The position numbers were made by a program, and so were the translations under genes. From positions 1 through 64,000 of the forward strand of contig DYIY01000005.1 of the NCBI GenBank assembly GCA_020723405.1: a DNA stretch of 64,000 nucleotides. Direction: 5' to 3'. Source of the stretch: Thiobacillus denitrificans (GTDB taxonomy: Bacteria; Pseudomonadota; Gammaproteobacteria; Burkholderiales; Thiobacillaceae). The notes beneath the pieces are model-generated. The model did no database searches. It was not told where the DNA came from and worked only from the letters and a program-made list of their open reading frames with translations. Shown piece after piece: positions 1-8,381 of the stretch. Each line of letters opens with the position of its first letter. Positions within the stretch are counted from its first letter, which is position 1.

Positions 1-60
1 CCACTCAACCCAATGCCCACACCTTAAGGCTGTAAGTAGTTTGTTAAAGAACTGTCGAAC

Positions 61-137
61 TGGTTGCGGGGACAGGATTTGAACCTGTGACCTTCGGGTT
101 ATGAGCCCGACGAGCTGCCAGACTGCTCCACCCCGCG
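61..137 (-). tRNA. initiator tRNA-fMet (CAT anticodon)
   Basis: Read on the minus strand this is a complete 77-nt cloverleaf with encoded CCA. The anticodon loop reads CTCATAA. Three consecutive G:C pairs (GGG/CCC) close the anticodon stem and position 1 is a C facing A72, the two hallmarks of initiator tRNA. The T-loop GTTCAAATC is intact. A consensus promoter lies 15 bases upstream. Confidence 0.97.
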
Positions 138-151
138 TTCGGAGAAGCGAG

Positions 152-180
152 ACTATACGGGGCTACAAAATGCGTGTCAA
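152..180 (-). promoter_or_regulatory. sigma-70 promoter of the initiator tRNA
   Basis: On the minus strand TTGACA (complement of 175-180) is followed by a 17-base spacer and TATAGT (complement of 152-157). This perfect -35 and near-perfect -10 put the start of transcription a few bases before the tRNA 5' end. Confidence 0.85.
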
Positions 181-262
181 CACTCTTGCTTCAATTTCTT
201 TCCACTCTTCCAAAATAGACCGTGGCAAGTAGGATGGGAAACCCCCATTCCAGAGGGCTTCC

Positions 263-1447
263 ATGAGCATCTCATTCTCCCTGGCGCGGCTGCCGCGCAT
301 CGAATTCGGACCCGGCCTGCTGGCGCAGGCGCCGGTCCTGGCGGCGGGATACGGGCCTCGTGTTCTGGTCGTGACGGGCGCCCGGTCCTTTGTTGAAGGG
401 ACCCATTGGGCCACATTGCAGGCCGGGCTTCGGGAGCAGGGCTTGGCCTGGGACTGCCTCCAGGTGCCCGGTGAGCCGTCGCCGGAACTGGTGGATGGTG
501 CCGTGGCGGCCCACCGGCAGGGGGGCTACACCTGTGTTCTGGGCGTGGGGGGTGGCAGCGCACTGGACGCGGCCAAGGCCATCGCCGGATTGTTGGTCCC
601 AGGCAATTCGGTCCTGGACCACCTGGAAGGCGTCGGCCCCGAACTGCCCTACCGGGGGCCCGCCGTGCCCTTCATCGCCGTGCCCACCACGGCGGGCACC
701 GGTTCGGAAGCCACCAAGAACGCTGTCCTGTCGCGCCATGGCGCCCACGGGTTCAAGAAGTCCTTTCGGGACGACAAGCTGGTGGCGGAGCACGCCATCC
801 TGGACCCGGATCTGCTGTCCGGCTGTCCGCCCCGGGTACTGGCGGCCAATGGCATGGATGCCTTCACCCAGTTGCTGGAGTCTTACGTGTCGGCCAAGGC
901 CAATCCCCTGACCGATGCGCTGGCGGTATCCGGCATGGTCCGGGTGCGGGACGCCCTGCTGCCCTGGTACGAAGGCAGTGGAGATCCGGCACCCCATCGC
1001 GCCGCCATGGCCTACGGCGCCCTGCTTTCCGGCATCACCCTGGCCCAGGTGGGGCTGGGCTCGGTCCACGGCCTGGCGGCGCCCCTGGGGGCCTTCTTTC
1101 CCATTCCCCACGGGGTGGCCTGCGGCACCCTGGTGGCCGAGGCGAGCCGGGTGAACATCCGTGCCCTGCGGCAGCGGGCGGCAGACCACTCCTCCTTGAG
1201 GAAGTACGCCGATGCGGGCCGGTTGCTGGCCAGCGAAAGCCTGTCCGACGCGGAGGCCTTGGCAGCCCTTCCGGAAATCCTGGACGACTGGACCCGGCGC
1301 CTGGACCTGCCCCGTCTCGGGGCCTACGGGATGACCGAAGCGGACGTGGCGCGGGTGGTGGCCAACAGCCGGGGTTCCAGCATGAAGACCAATCCGGTGG
1401 TGCTGACGGACGAGGAGATCGCTGGATTGGTGCGGGCGCGTCTCTGA
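263..1447 (+). CDS. iron-containing (group III) alcohol dehydrogenase family protein
   Basis: A 394-aa protein of the Fe-ADH fold, which normally reduces aldehydes or oxidises alcohols with NAD(P)H. The dinucleotide-binding loop GGGSALDAAK is at residues 96-105 and TTAGTGSEAT at 142-151. The ATG is preceded by AGAGGG at suitable distance. Of the usual metal ligands (Asp, His, His, His) only Asp199 and His283 (in IPHGVACG) are kept; the first His is Gln203 and the second Ala273, although His269 is close by. It may belong to a subfamily with altered metal binding; substrate unknown. It converges on recX with 7 bases between stops. Confidence 0.85.
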   Translation: MSISFSLARLPRIEFGPGLLAQAPVLAAGYGPRVLVVTGARSFVEGTHWATLQAGLREQGLAWDCLQVPGEPSPELVDGAVAAHRQGGYTCVLGVGGGSALDAAKAIAGLLVPGNSVLDHLEGVGPELPYRGPAVPFIAVPTTAGTGSEATKNAVLSRHGAHGFKKSFRDDKLVAEHAILDPDLLSGCPPRVLAANGMDAFTQLLESYVSAKANPLTDALAVSGMVRVRDALLPWYEGSGDPAPHRAAMAYGALLSGITLAQVGLGSVHGLAAPLGAFFPIPHGVACGTLVAEASRVNIRALRQRAADHSSLRKYADAGRLLASESLSDAEALAALPEILDDWTRRLDLPRLGAYGMTEADVARVVANSRGSSMKTNPVVLTDEEIAGLVRARL

Positions 1448-1454
1448 CTGCCGC

Positions 1455-1886
1455 TCAGTCCTCGTTGTTGCCGCCCACCACCCGGCGCACCACGTCGGCG
1501 GGGAATCCTCGGCTGGCCAGGAAGCGCATCTGACGGGCCCGATCAGCAGCGTCGGCGGGAGGCTGGCCGAACTTCTTGGCCCAGACCGCCCGGGCACTTT
1601 CCAGGTCCGATGTCCGGGCCTCGGCCAGGGCGGATTCGATGAGGGGGGCGGGCACGCCCTTGTCGCGCAACTCGGCCTTGAGTCGCAAACTGCCGTGGCG
1701 GCCGGCCCGGGCATGGGCCAGCATGTCGGCATAGCGGGCGTTGGAGAGCAGGTTTTCCTGCTCCAGGGCGTCCAGCAGAGCGGCGACCTCGTCGGCCTCG
1801 CCGTGGGGGGCCAGCTTGCGGGCCAGTTCGGCGCGGCTGTGTTCCCGCCGCGCCAGGAAGGCGATGGCCCGCTCGCGCAGGGTCAC
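1455..1886 (-). CDS. recX: regulatory protein RecX
   Basis: A 143-aa RecX-family protein, a modulator that binds RecA filaments and restrains recombinase and coprotease activity. It is made of repeated short three-helix units with the typical RARRxHSRAEL-type opening near residue 12 and an arginine-rich body. Its ATG overlaps the recA stop in an ATGA junction, so the two are translationally coupled, as in many proteobacteria. The length is normal for the family. Confidence 0.93.
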   Translation of the reverse strand: MTLRERAIAFLARREHSRAELARKLAPHGEADEVAALLDALEQENLLSNARYADMLAHARAGRHGSLRLKAELRDKGVPAPLIESALAEARTSDLESARAVWAKKFGQPPADAADRARQMRFLASRGFPADVVRRVVGGNNED

Positions 1887-2896
1887 GCTTCCGCGGCGGC
1901 CAGGGGCTTGACGCCCAGCTTGGTACGGATCTGAGCTTCGATTTCCCGGGCCATTTCCGGATGTTCCTTGAGGAACTCCCGGGCGTTGTCCTTGCCCTGG
2001 CCGATCTTCTCGCCCTGGTAGGCATACCAGGCGCCGGACTTGTCGATGAGCTTCTGGGCCACGCCCAGCTCGATGATCTCCCCTTCCCGGGACACGCCTT
2101 CACCGTAGAGGATGTCGAACAGGGCTTCCTTGAAGGGGGGCGCCACCTTGTTCTTGACCACCTTGACCCGGGTCTCGGAGCCCACCACTTCGTCGGCCTT
2201 CTTGATGGCGCCGATGCGGCGGATGTCCAGGCGCACCGAGGCATAGAACTTGAGGGCGTTGCCGCCGGTGGTGGTTTCCGGGTTGCCGAACATGACGCCG
2301 ATCTTCATGCGGATCTGGTTGATGAAGATGACCAGGGTGTTGGTGCGTTTGATGTTGGCGGTGAGCTTGCGCAGGGCCTGGCTCATGAGGCGGGCTTGCA
2401 GACCAACGTGGGAGTCGCCCATCTCGCCTTCGATTTCCGCCTTGGGGGTCAGGGCCGCCACCGAGTCAACCACGATGACGTCCACGGCGCTGGAGCGCAC
2501 CAGCATGTCGGCGATTTCCAGGGCCTGCTCGCCGGTGTCCGGCTGGGAGATGAGCAGTTCCGAGACGTTCACCCCCAGCTTCTGGGCATAGACCGGGTCC
2601 AGGGCGTGCTCGGCATCGATGAAGGCGGCGGTGCCACCCATCTTCTGCATTTCGGCGATCACCGACAGGGTGAGGGTGGTCTTGCCGGAGGATTCCGGCC
2701 CGTAGATCTCCACCACCCGGCCCCGGGGCAGGCCGCCCACGCCCAGGGCCACGTCCAGGCCCAGGGAGCCGGTGGACACCACCTGCAGGTCGTCGGCCAC
2801 GGAGCCGTCGCCCATGCGCATGATGGAACCCTTGCCGAACTGTTTCTCGATCTGGGCCAATGCGGCGGCCAGGGCCTTGCTGCGGTTGTCGTCCAT
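1883..2896 (-). CDS. recA: recombinase RecA
   Basis: A 337-aa DNA strand-exchange ATPase and LexA coprotease. The Walker A loop GPESSGKT occupies residues 66-73, and the family signature [14 protein letters not shown] follows around residue 215. The C-terminal acidic tail is shorter than in E. coli RecA (353 aa). It lies 49 bases after pncC and is coupled to recX, giving the order thiL-pgpA-pncC-recA-recX. I see no LexA-type operator in the 49 bases before it; an SOS promoter, if any, lies further upstream. Confidence 0.98.
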   Translation of the reverse strand: MDDNRSKALAAALAQIEKQFGKGSIMRMGDGSVADDLQVVSTGSLGLDVALGVGGLPRGRVVEIYGPESSGKTTLTLSVIAEMQKMGGTAAFIDAEHALDPVYAQKLGVNVSELLISQPDTGEQALEIADMLVRSSAVDVIVVDSVAALTPKAEIEGEMGDSHVGLQARLMSQALRKLTANIKRTNTLVIFINQIRMKIGVMFGNPETTTGGNALKFYASVRLDIRRIGAIKKADEVVGSETRVKVVKNKVAPPFKEALFDILYGEGVSREGEIIELGVAQKLIDKSGAWYAYQGEKIGQGKDNAREFLKEHPEMAREIEAQIRTKLGVKPLAAAEA

Positions 2897-2945
2897 GAAG
2901 TCTTCCTCCGGAATGGGGTCGGTCTGGGTTTGTGGAATCGGCGGA

Positions 2946-3440
2946 TTATGTCACGAGGGCCAGCATGCGTCCGAGGGCGTGACGCACCGCCTGGGCACGT
3001 ACCTGACGACGGTCTCCGGTGAAATGCTGGCGGTCCAGGAGGGGAGCCTCGCCGGGCCAGACCCAGGCGAAACAGACGGTGCCCACGGGCTTGTCCGGGC
3101 TCCCGCCCCCGGGGCCGGCGATGCCGGTGACGGCGAAGGCGCACTGGGCCCGGCTGTGCTGCAAGGCCCCCTCGGCCATTTCCCGGGCGGTTTCGGTACT
3201 CACGGCACCGAACTCCACCAGGGTCCGCCCCCCAACCCCCAGGAGGTCCTGCTTGGCGTCGTTGCTGTAGGTGACGAAGCCCCGCTCGAACCAGGTGGAA
3301 CTGCCGGCCACGGCGGTCATGGCCTGGGCCGCCCAGCCGCCGGTGCAGGATTCGGCGCAGACCAGGCGCCAGCCCCGGCGGTTCAGAGCCTGGCCCAGTT
3401 GGGCGGCCAAGTGTTCGAGTTGCTCCTGGCTTACATCCAT
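2946..3440 (-). CDS. pncC: nicotinamide-nucleotide amidase (CinA C-terminal type)
   Basis: A 164-aa protein matching the stand-alone CinA C-terminal domain, which deamidates NMN to nicotinate mononucleotide in pyridine nucleotide recycling. AESCTGG at residues 29-35 carries the catalytic Ser, followed by FVTYSNDAK and the glycine-rich [12 protein letters not shown] start it at the ATG (MDVSQEQ), because the frame stays open upstream only as an overlap of pgpA. It overlaps the end of pgpA by 10 bases and precedes recA, a common proteobacterial arrangement. Confidence 0.93.
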   Translation of the reverse strand: MDVSQEQLEHLAAQLGQALNRRGWRLVCAESCTGGWAAQAMTAVAGSSTWFERGFVTYSNDAKQDLLGVGGRTLVEFGAVSTETAREMAEGALQHSRAQCAFAVTGIAGPGGGSPDKPVGTVCFAWVWPGEAPLLDRQHFTGDRRQVRAQAVRHALGRMLALVT

Positions 3441-3922
3441 GAGGCGACTCCCAGCAGGATGAGGATGGCGTAGCCGGCCGCCAGCAGGTCGTCCAGCATG
3501 ACCCCCAGGCCGCCGGGCACCCGGGCGTCCAGCCAGCCGATGGGGAAGGGTTTCCAGATGTCGAACAGGCGGAACAGGGCGAAGGCCAGCAGGAAGCCTC
3601 CCGGCGTGGCGGGTGCGAAGGGCAGCACCAGCAGGAAGGCGGCCACCTCGTCCCAGACGATGCCGCCGTGGTCGTGGACGCCCAGGTGGCGGCCGGCCAC
3701 GTCGCAGGCCCACACGCCCACGACAATAAAAAGCAGCATCCAGCCCCAGTAGAGCGGGTGGTCCACCAGCAGCCAGAAGAGGGGAAAGGCCACCAGGGTG
3801 CCCGCCGTGCCCGGGGCCCTGGGGGACAGGCCGGCGCCGAACCCCAGGGCCAGGAAATGGGCCGGATGGGCCAGCAGGAAGGCCCGGTCCGGCCGGACAA
3901 CAGGTTCAGGCGAAGTGGTCAA
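3431..3922 (-). CDS. pgpA: phosphatidylglycerophosphatase A
   Basis: A 163-aa inner-membrane protein that dephosphorylates phosphatidylglycerophosphate to phosphatidylglycerol. The family block GLSPRAPGTAGT is at residues 31-42, with HDHGGIVWDE and FRLFDIWKPFP further on and several hydrophobic segments. The start is a TTG with GGAG seven bases upstream, overlapping the end of thiL; the alternative ATG at 3961 would add 13 residues lying entirely inside thiL and has a weaker ribosome site. Function is well supported, start less so. Confidence 0.9.
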   Translation of the reverse strand: MTTSPEPVVRPDRAFLLAHPAHFLALGFGAGLSPRAPGTAGTLVAFPLFWLLVDHPLYWGWMLLFIVVGVWACDVAGRHLGVHDHGGIVWDEVAAFLLVLPFAPATPGGFLLAFALFRLFDIWKPFPIGWLDARVPGGLGVMLDDLLAAGYAILILLGVASWM

Positions 3923-4868
3923 AACCCCGCTCCCGGACCTCCATGACGGCCCCCTCCCCATCCAGCAGACGCAGGCCCGGCGACTCGGTGATGGCACCGA
4001 TGGCGGCCACCGGCACACCGGCTTCCCGGGCAGCGGCCAGAATCGTGGCAGAGCGCTGCGACGGCGCGGTGAAGCACAGCTCGTAATCGTCGCCGCCGGC
4101 CAGCAGGCAGCGCCGCACCACCGGGTCGGCCCGCCGACCGGCCAGCACCGGATGGGCCGGCAGGCGGTCCAGTTCGATCTCGGCCCCCACGCCGGAGCGC
4201 TCCAGGATGTGACCCAGGTCGGCCAGCAGACCGTCGGACACGTCGATGGCGGCATGGGCCAGGCAGGCCAGCAGCCCCCCCAGCATCACCCGGGGTTCGG
4301 GACGGTACAACCTCGCCAGGCACAGGGCGGCATCGGCCGGATCCAGGCGCAGCTCACCGGTCAGGTGGGCCACCCCCAGGGCGGCCCCGCCCAGGTCGCC
4401 GGACACCCAGACCATGTCCCCCGGCCGGGCGGCGGAACGGCGCAGGGCCCGGCCCGCCGGGGCCTCCCCCAGGATGGTGACGCACAGGTTGAGGGGCCCC
4501 CGGGTGGTGTCGCCCCCCACCAGGCTCACCCCGAAGCGTTCGGCCAGGGCAAAGAAGCCCCGGCTGAAGGCTTCCAGCCAGACCTCGTCCACCTGGGGCA
4601 GGGCCAGGGCCAGGGTGGCCCAGCGGGGCACCGCCCCCATGGCGGCCAGGTCCGACAGGTTCACCGCCAGGGCCTTGTGGCCCAGCAGAAAGGGATCGGT
4701 ATCGGGGAGGAAGTGCCGGCCGGCCACCAGCATGTCGCTGCTGACCACCAGTTCCGCCCCGGGGGACGGGGCCAGCAGGGCAGCATCGTCGCCCACACCC
4801 AGTACGGCATTGCCGGCAGGGCGGTGGAAGAAACGCTCGATGAGGCCGAATTCGGTCAGCATTGCCAT
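3906..4868 (-). CDS. thiL: thiamine-monophosphate kinase
   Basis: A 320-aa kinase of the PurM/ThiL fold that phosphorylates thiamine monophosphate to the active cofactor thiamine diphosphate. Visible motifs are GVGDDAALL (24-32), NLSDLAAMGA, GGDTTRGP and DVSDGLLADL. The length matches E. coli ThiL (about 325). The reading frame continues upstream into nusB; I choose the ATG that gives MAMLTEFGLIERF, with a second possible ATG two codons later. It overlaps pgpA at its 3' end and follows nusB by 38 bases. Confidence 0.95.
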   Translation of the reverse strand: MAMLTEFGLIERFFHRPAGNAVLGVGDDAALLAPSPGAELVVSSDMLVAGRHFLPDTDPFLLGHKALAVNLSDLAAMGAVPRWATLALALPQVDEVWLEAFSRGFFALAERFGVSLVGGDTTRGPLNLCVTILGEAPAGRALRRSAARPGDMVWVSGDLGGAALGVAHLTGELRLDPADAALCLARLYRPEPRVMLGGLLACLAHAAIDVSDGLLADLGHILERSGVGAEIELDRLPAHPVLAGRRADPVVRRCLLAGGDDYELCFTAPSQRSATILAAAREAGVPVAAIGAITESPGLRLLDGEGAVMEVRERGFDHFA

Positions 4869-4906
4869 GGGCCGGAAAAACCCGCTTCCACCCTGGGGCA
4901 GACCGG

Positions 4907-5398
4907 TCAGACGCGGCCCTCGGCCGCCAGTTCCACGGTCCGGGTGACCCGGGCCAGTTTGTCCAGCACGCCGTTGACGAACTTGTGGCCGTCGGTGCCG
5001 CCGTATTGCTTGGCCAGTTCCACGGCCTCGTTGATGCACACCCGGTAGGGCACGTTGAGGCTGTGGGTCAGTTCGAAGGCGCCGATCAGCAGGATGGCGT
5101 GTTCGATGGGGGAAAGCTCCGCCACGGCCCGGTCCAGGTGGGGCGCCAGGGCTTCATCCAGGCTGGCCGCCTGCTTGAGCACCCCGTCCAGCAGTTCCTT
5201 GAGAAAGCCCTCGTGGGGCCGGGTGCTGTCGCCGGTCTCCTCGGGTTCGTGCTGTTCCGCCTGGACCAGCAGGCCGGCGTAGTCGCCGCCGGCCACCTGC
5301 CATTGGTAGAGAGCGCGCAGCACCCGTTCCCGGGATACCCGGCGGGGGCTGGGGCCCCGCTTGCCGTCGCCCGGTTTCCTGCCTGCCGCTTCGCTCAT
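4907..5398 (-). CDS. nusB: transcription antitermination factor NusB
   Basis: A 163-aa all-helical protein that binds boxA RNA with NusE for antitermination at rRNA operons. The [12 protein letters not shown] opening and the [20 protein letters not shown] segment are characteristic. The first 20 residues are a basic low-complexity extension. Its ATG overlaps the ribH stop in an ATGA junction, the conserved ribH-nusB coupling of proteobacteria. Confidence 0.95.
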   Translation of the reverse strand: MSEAAGRKPGDGKRGPSPRRVSRERVLRALYQWQVAGGDYAGLLVQAEQHEPEETGDSTRPHEGFLKELLDGVLKQAASLDEALAPHLDRAVAELSPIEHAILLIGAFELTHSLNVPYRVCINEAVELAKQYGGTDGHKFVNGVLDKLARVTRTVELAAEGRV

Positions 5399-5862
5399 AG
5401 GGCCTTCAGGAGGTTGGCCATCTCGATGGCGGTGATGCCGGCTTCCCGGCCCTTGTCGGACATGCGCTCGGTGGCCTGGTGATCGGTGTTGGTGGTCAGC
5501 ACGCCGTTGGCGATGGGCACGCCGGTGTCCAGGGTGACCCGGGTGATGCCGCTGGCCATTTCGTTGGAGACGATTTCGAAGTGGTAGGTGTCGCCCCGGA
5601 TCACCGCGCCCAGGGCCACCAGGGCGTCGTAGCGGCCCGATTCAGCCATCTTCTTCAGAACCAGGGGAATTTCCAGGGCGCCGGCCACGGTGGCGATGCG
5701 GATGTCCTCGGCCGCCACACCGTGCTTGATCAGGCCGGCGGTGCAAGCCGACAACAGCCCCTCGCAGACGTCGATGTTGAAGCGGCTCATGACGATGCCC
5801 ACCTTCAGGCCCTTGCCGTTCAGGTTGGATTCGTACTCGTGGATCTTGTCGTAGCGGGGCAT
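5395..5862 (-). CDS. ribH: 6,7-dimethyl-8-ribityllumazine synthase
   Basis: A 155-aa lumazine synthase that condenses 5-amino-6-ribitylamino-uracil with 3,4-dihydroxy-2-butanone 4-phosphate in the penultimate step of riboflavin synthesis; the family forms icosahedral or pentameric shells. [11 protein letters not shown] at residues 85-95 holds the catalytic His94. It follows ribBA with one base between stop and start and is coupled to nusB. Confidence 0.96.
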   Translation of the reverse strand: MPRYDKIHEYESNLNGKGLKVGIVMSRFNIDVCEGLLSACTAGLIKHGVAAEDIRIATVAGALEIPLVLKKMAESGRYDALVALGAVIRGDTYHFEIVSNEMASGITRVTLDTGVPIANGVLTTNTDHQATERMSDKGREAGITAIEMANLLKAL

Positions 5863-5863
5863 T

Positions 5864-6967
5864 TCAGTTTCCTTCGTAATAGCCGGTCACTTCCAACCCG
5901 AAGCCGTCCATGGCCGGCATCTTGCGGGGAGTGGCGAGGAGTCTCATCTTGCCGACCCCCAGATCCCGCAGGATCTGGGCGCCGGTGCCGTAGTTGCGCA
6001 GGTCGAACTTGCGGGCGCTGGGCGCCGCCTCGGCCGGCAGGGCCCGGGCCGCCAGTTCGTCGGCGGATTCCGGCCGGTGCAGGAGAACGATGGCGCCCCC
6101 GCTGCCCCGGGCTTCCGCCTCCGCCAGGATCTTCATGGCCGCGGGCACGGAATAGGCGTGGCCACCGCCACCCACGTCCAGCACGTCGATCAGGGACACG
6201 GGCTCGTGGACCCGCACCAGGGTTTCCCGATCCGGGGACAGTTCGCCCCGGGTCAGGGCCAGGTGGGTGCAGCGGCTGATCTTGTCCCGGTAGACCACCA
6301 TGCGGAAGGGGCCGAAGGGGGTGCTGATCTGCCGTTCCCCTTCCCGCTCCACCAAGCGCTCGTTGGCGGCCCGGTAGTGGATGAGATCGGCGATGGCGCC
6401 GATCTTCAGGCCGTGCTCCCGGCCGAATTCCAGCAGGTCCGGCAGGCGGGCCATGGTGCCGTCTTCCTTGAGGATCTCGCAGATCACCGAGGCGGGCTCC
6501 AGGCCGGCCATGGCCATCAGGTCGCAGCCGGCCTCGGTGTGGCCGGCCCGGATCAGCACCCCGCCGGGCTGGGCCCGCAGGGGGAAGATGTGGCCCGGCT
6601 GGATGATGTCGCTGGGCTTGGCGTGCTTGGCCACGGCGGCCTGGATGGTCACCGCCCGGTCGGCGGCGGAGATGCCGGTGGTCACCCCTTCGGCGGCTTC
6701 GATGGACACGGTGAAGGCGGTGCCGTGGGGGGTCTGGTTGTCGCTCACCATCTGCTTCAGGCCCAGTTGCCGGCAGCGCTCGTCGGTGAGGGTCAGGCAG
6801 ACCAGGCCCCGGGCGTGGCGGACCATGAAGTTGATGGCGTCGGGGGTCACGTGCTCGGCGGCCATGACCAGGTCGCCTTCGTTTTCCCGGTCTTCCTCAT
6901 CCACCAGGATGACCATGCGGCCGGCCTTCAGCTCGGCCACGATCTCTTCGATAGGGGCGAGGCTCAT
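5864..6967 (-). CDS. ribBA: 3,4-dihydroxy-2-butanone 4-phosphate synthase with degenerate GTP cyclohydrolase II domain
   Basis: A 367-aa two-domain protein. The N-terminal half is a RibB domain making the four-carbon riboflavin precursor from ribulose 5-phosphate, with the acidic metal loop [10 protein letters not shown] at 23-32 and [15 protein letters not shown] near 170. The C-terminal half (from about residue 210) has the GTP cyclohydrolase II fold, but the zinc-binding cysteine motif (GxRCDCGEQ type) is absent; [19 protein letters not shown] stands there instead. I infer RibB activity only, with GTP cyclohydrolase II supplied elsewhere. TGATG overlap with ribE. Confidence 0.9.
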   Translation of the reverse strand: MSLAPIEEIVAELKAGRMVILVDEEDRENEGDLVMAAEHVTPDAINFMVRHARGLVCLTLTDERCRQLGLKQMVSDNQTPHGTAFTVSIEAAEGVTTGISAADRAVTIQAAVAKHAKPSDIIQPGHIFPLRAQPGGVLIRAGHTEAGCDLMAMAGLEPASVICEILKEDGTMARLPDLLEFGREHGLKIGAIADLIHYRAANERLVEREGERQISTPFGPFRMVVYRDKISRCTHLALTRGELSPDRETLVRVHEPVSLIDVLDVGGGGHAYSVPAAMKILAEAEARGSGGAIVLLHRPESADELAARALPAEAAPSARKFDLRNYGTGAQILRDLGVGKMRLLATPRKMPAMDGFGLEVTGYYEGN

Positions 6968-7584
6968 CAGTCTTTGTCCTGTTCATTGATGTAGTTCAGC
7001 AGCCGGTCGGCGTAGCGGGCCAGCATGTCGGCCTCCAGGTTCACCCGGGCCCCCGGCTTCAAGTCCCGCAGCATGGTCTGCTCCAGGGTGTGGGGGATCA
7101 GGTTTATGGAGAACTCCAGGCCCTGAACCCGGTTCACGGTGAGGGACACGCCGTTCACCGCGATGGACCCCTTGGGCGCCAGGTAGCGGCCCAGGGCGGC
7201 GGGAGCCTGGATGTCCAGGCGCCAACTGCCGTCGCCGTTGGCCACCGGGGCGAAATGGGTCACTTCGCCCACCCCGTCCACGTGGCCGGAGACCAGATGG
7301 CCCCCCAGCCGGTCGGACAGGCGCATGGCCATTTCCAGGTTGACCCGGTCGCCGGGCACGTAGCCGATGGTGCAGGAGAAGGTCTCGCCGGACACGTCCA
7401 CGCTGAAGCTGTCGGCGGTCTTGGCCACCACGGTGAGGCACACGCCGTTGCAGGCGATGGAATCGCCCAGGCCCGTGTCGGAAAGGTCGAGACCCGTGGC
7501 GGCCAGGGTCACGCGAGCGTCCCCTCCACCGGATTCGACGAGATGGGATACGTGGCCGACGGCCTGGATGATGCCGGTAAACAT
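6967..7584 (-). CDS. ribE: riboflavin synthase alpha chain
   Basis: A 205-aa enzyme that dismutates two lumazine molecules to riboflavin. The diagnostic N-terminus MFTGIIQAVG and two internally repeated barrel halves are visible (IACNGVCLTV in the first, IAVNGVSLTV in the second). It is followed directly by ribBA (one-base overlap), ribH and nusB, so the riboflavin steps are co-transcribed. I see no room for an FMN riboswitch in the 40 bases upstream. Confidence 0.95.
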   Translation of the reverse strand: MFTGIIQAVGHVSHLVESGGGDARVTLAATGLDLSDTGLGDSIACNGVCLTVVAKTADSFSVDVSGETFSCTIGYVPGDRVNLEMAMRLSDRLGGHLVSGHVDGVGEVTHFAPVANGDGSWRLDIQAPAALGRYLAPKGSIAVNGVSLTVNRVQGLEFSINLIPHTLEQTMLRDLKPGARVNLEADMLARYADRLLNYINEQDKD

Positions 7585-7624
7585 GGAGGAAAACCGCCTG
7601 GAAAAAGTGGACGCGAGGGAAAAA

Positions 7625-8371
7625 CTAGGCGCGGCCCAGCCGCACCGAAAGGGGCCATTTTATGGTTTTGCCCTGATCAAGGGAAATCCACGCCCCGGCG
7701 AGCCTTTCAGCCAGGTCCGGCAAGGGGTCCGTGCCGGTGTCCTTTTGGTAGGCCTTCAAGGCCGACCAGGTGGAGAAGTAGCCCAACAGTTGGTCCAGGG
7801 TCCACACCGCGCCCATGGCCACCCGGGGCGGCGGCAGTTCGGCAAAGGGGAAGGGCAGATCCCGGTAACCCGCCTCCACGTGGCGCCGCTCCGGGGGCCA
7901 ATAGGGGCCCAGCAGGCCCTGGTAGAAGTCTTCGACGATCCGGTCCAGGGCCGGCTCGATGGACAGGCGTTCGTAGCACCAGATGGCCAGCAGCCCGCCC
8001 GGCCGCAGCACCCGCCTTGCTTCAGCGAAGAAGGCGGGCAGATCGAACCAATGGGCGGCCTGGGCCACGGTCACCAGATCGGCACTGGCATCCGGCAGAC
8101 CACTGGCCTCGGCAGGGGCCACCCGGAATTCCACCCCGGCATGGGGCGGCGCGGCGGCGATCTGGGCGGCGCTGGCATCGCTGGCCACGACCCGCCGGAA
8201 GTACCCCGCCAGACCCCGGGCCGCCTGCCCGTTGCCGGTGGCGCAGTCCCAGGCCAGGCCGCGGCCCGGACAGGCTTCCGCCAGCAACTGGAACAGGGCT
8301 TCGGGATAGTGGGGCCGAAAAGCCGCGTAACCCGCCGAGCGGCTGGAGAAATGGTCCTTGAAAGCGGCCAA
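7625..8371 (-). CDS. class I SAM-dependent methyltransferase
   Basis: A 248-aa methyltransferase-11-type protein. Motif I is DCATGNGQA at residues 42-50, followed by ASDASAAQI (motif II) and ARRVLRPGGLLAIW (motif III). The start is a TTG; the N-terminus FKDHFSSRSAGYAAFRPHYP matches the usual beginning of this family, so I trust it. Substrate unknown. It lies between the chemoreceptor gene and ribE on the same strand. Confidence 0.85.
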   Translation of the reverse strand: MAAFKDHFSSRSAGYAAFRPHYPEALFQLLAEACPGRGLAWDCATGNGQAARGLAGYFRRVVASDASAAQIAAAPPHAGVEFRVAPAEASGLPDASADLVTVAQAAHWFDLPAFFAEARRVLRPGGLLAIWCYERLSIEPALDRIVEDFYQGLLGPYWPPERRHVEAGYRDLPFPFAELPPPRVAMGAVWTLDQLLGYFSTWSALKAYQKDTGTDPLPDLAERLAGAWISLDQGKTIKWPLSVRLGRA

Positions 8372-8381
8372 GGCTGGGGTC

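Noticed and set aside
2897-2945. LexA operator in front of recA
   Set aside because: No CTGT-N8-ACAG-like sequence in the short gap; recA sits inside a longer transcript.
1961-3022. Long open frame (353 codons) opposite recA, and similar very long frames opposite hyfB, SulP and the MHYT gene
   Set aside because: High-GC genes with strong third-position bias leave long antisense frames; these translate to His/Gly/Gln-rich strings without domains.
7585-7624. FMN riboswitch upstream of ribE
   Set aside because: The 40-base gap is too short for an RFN element and shows none of its conserved stems.
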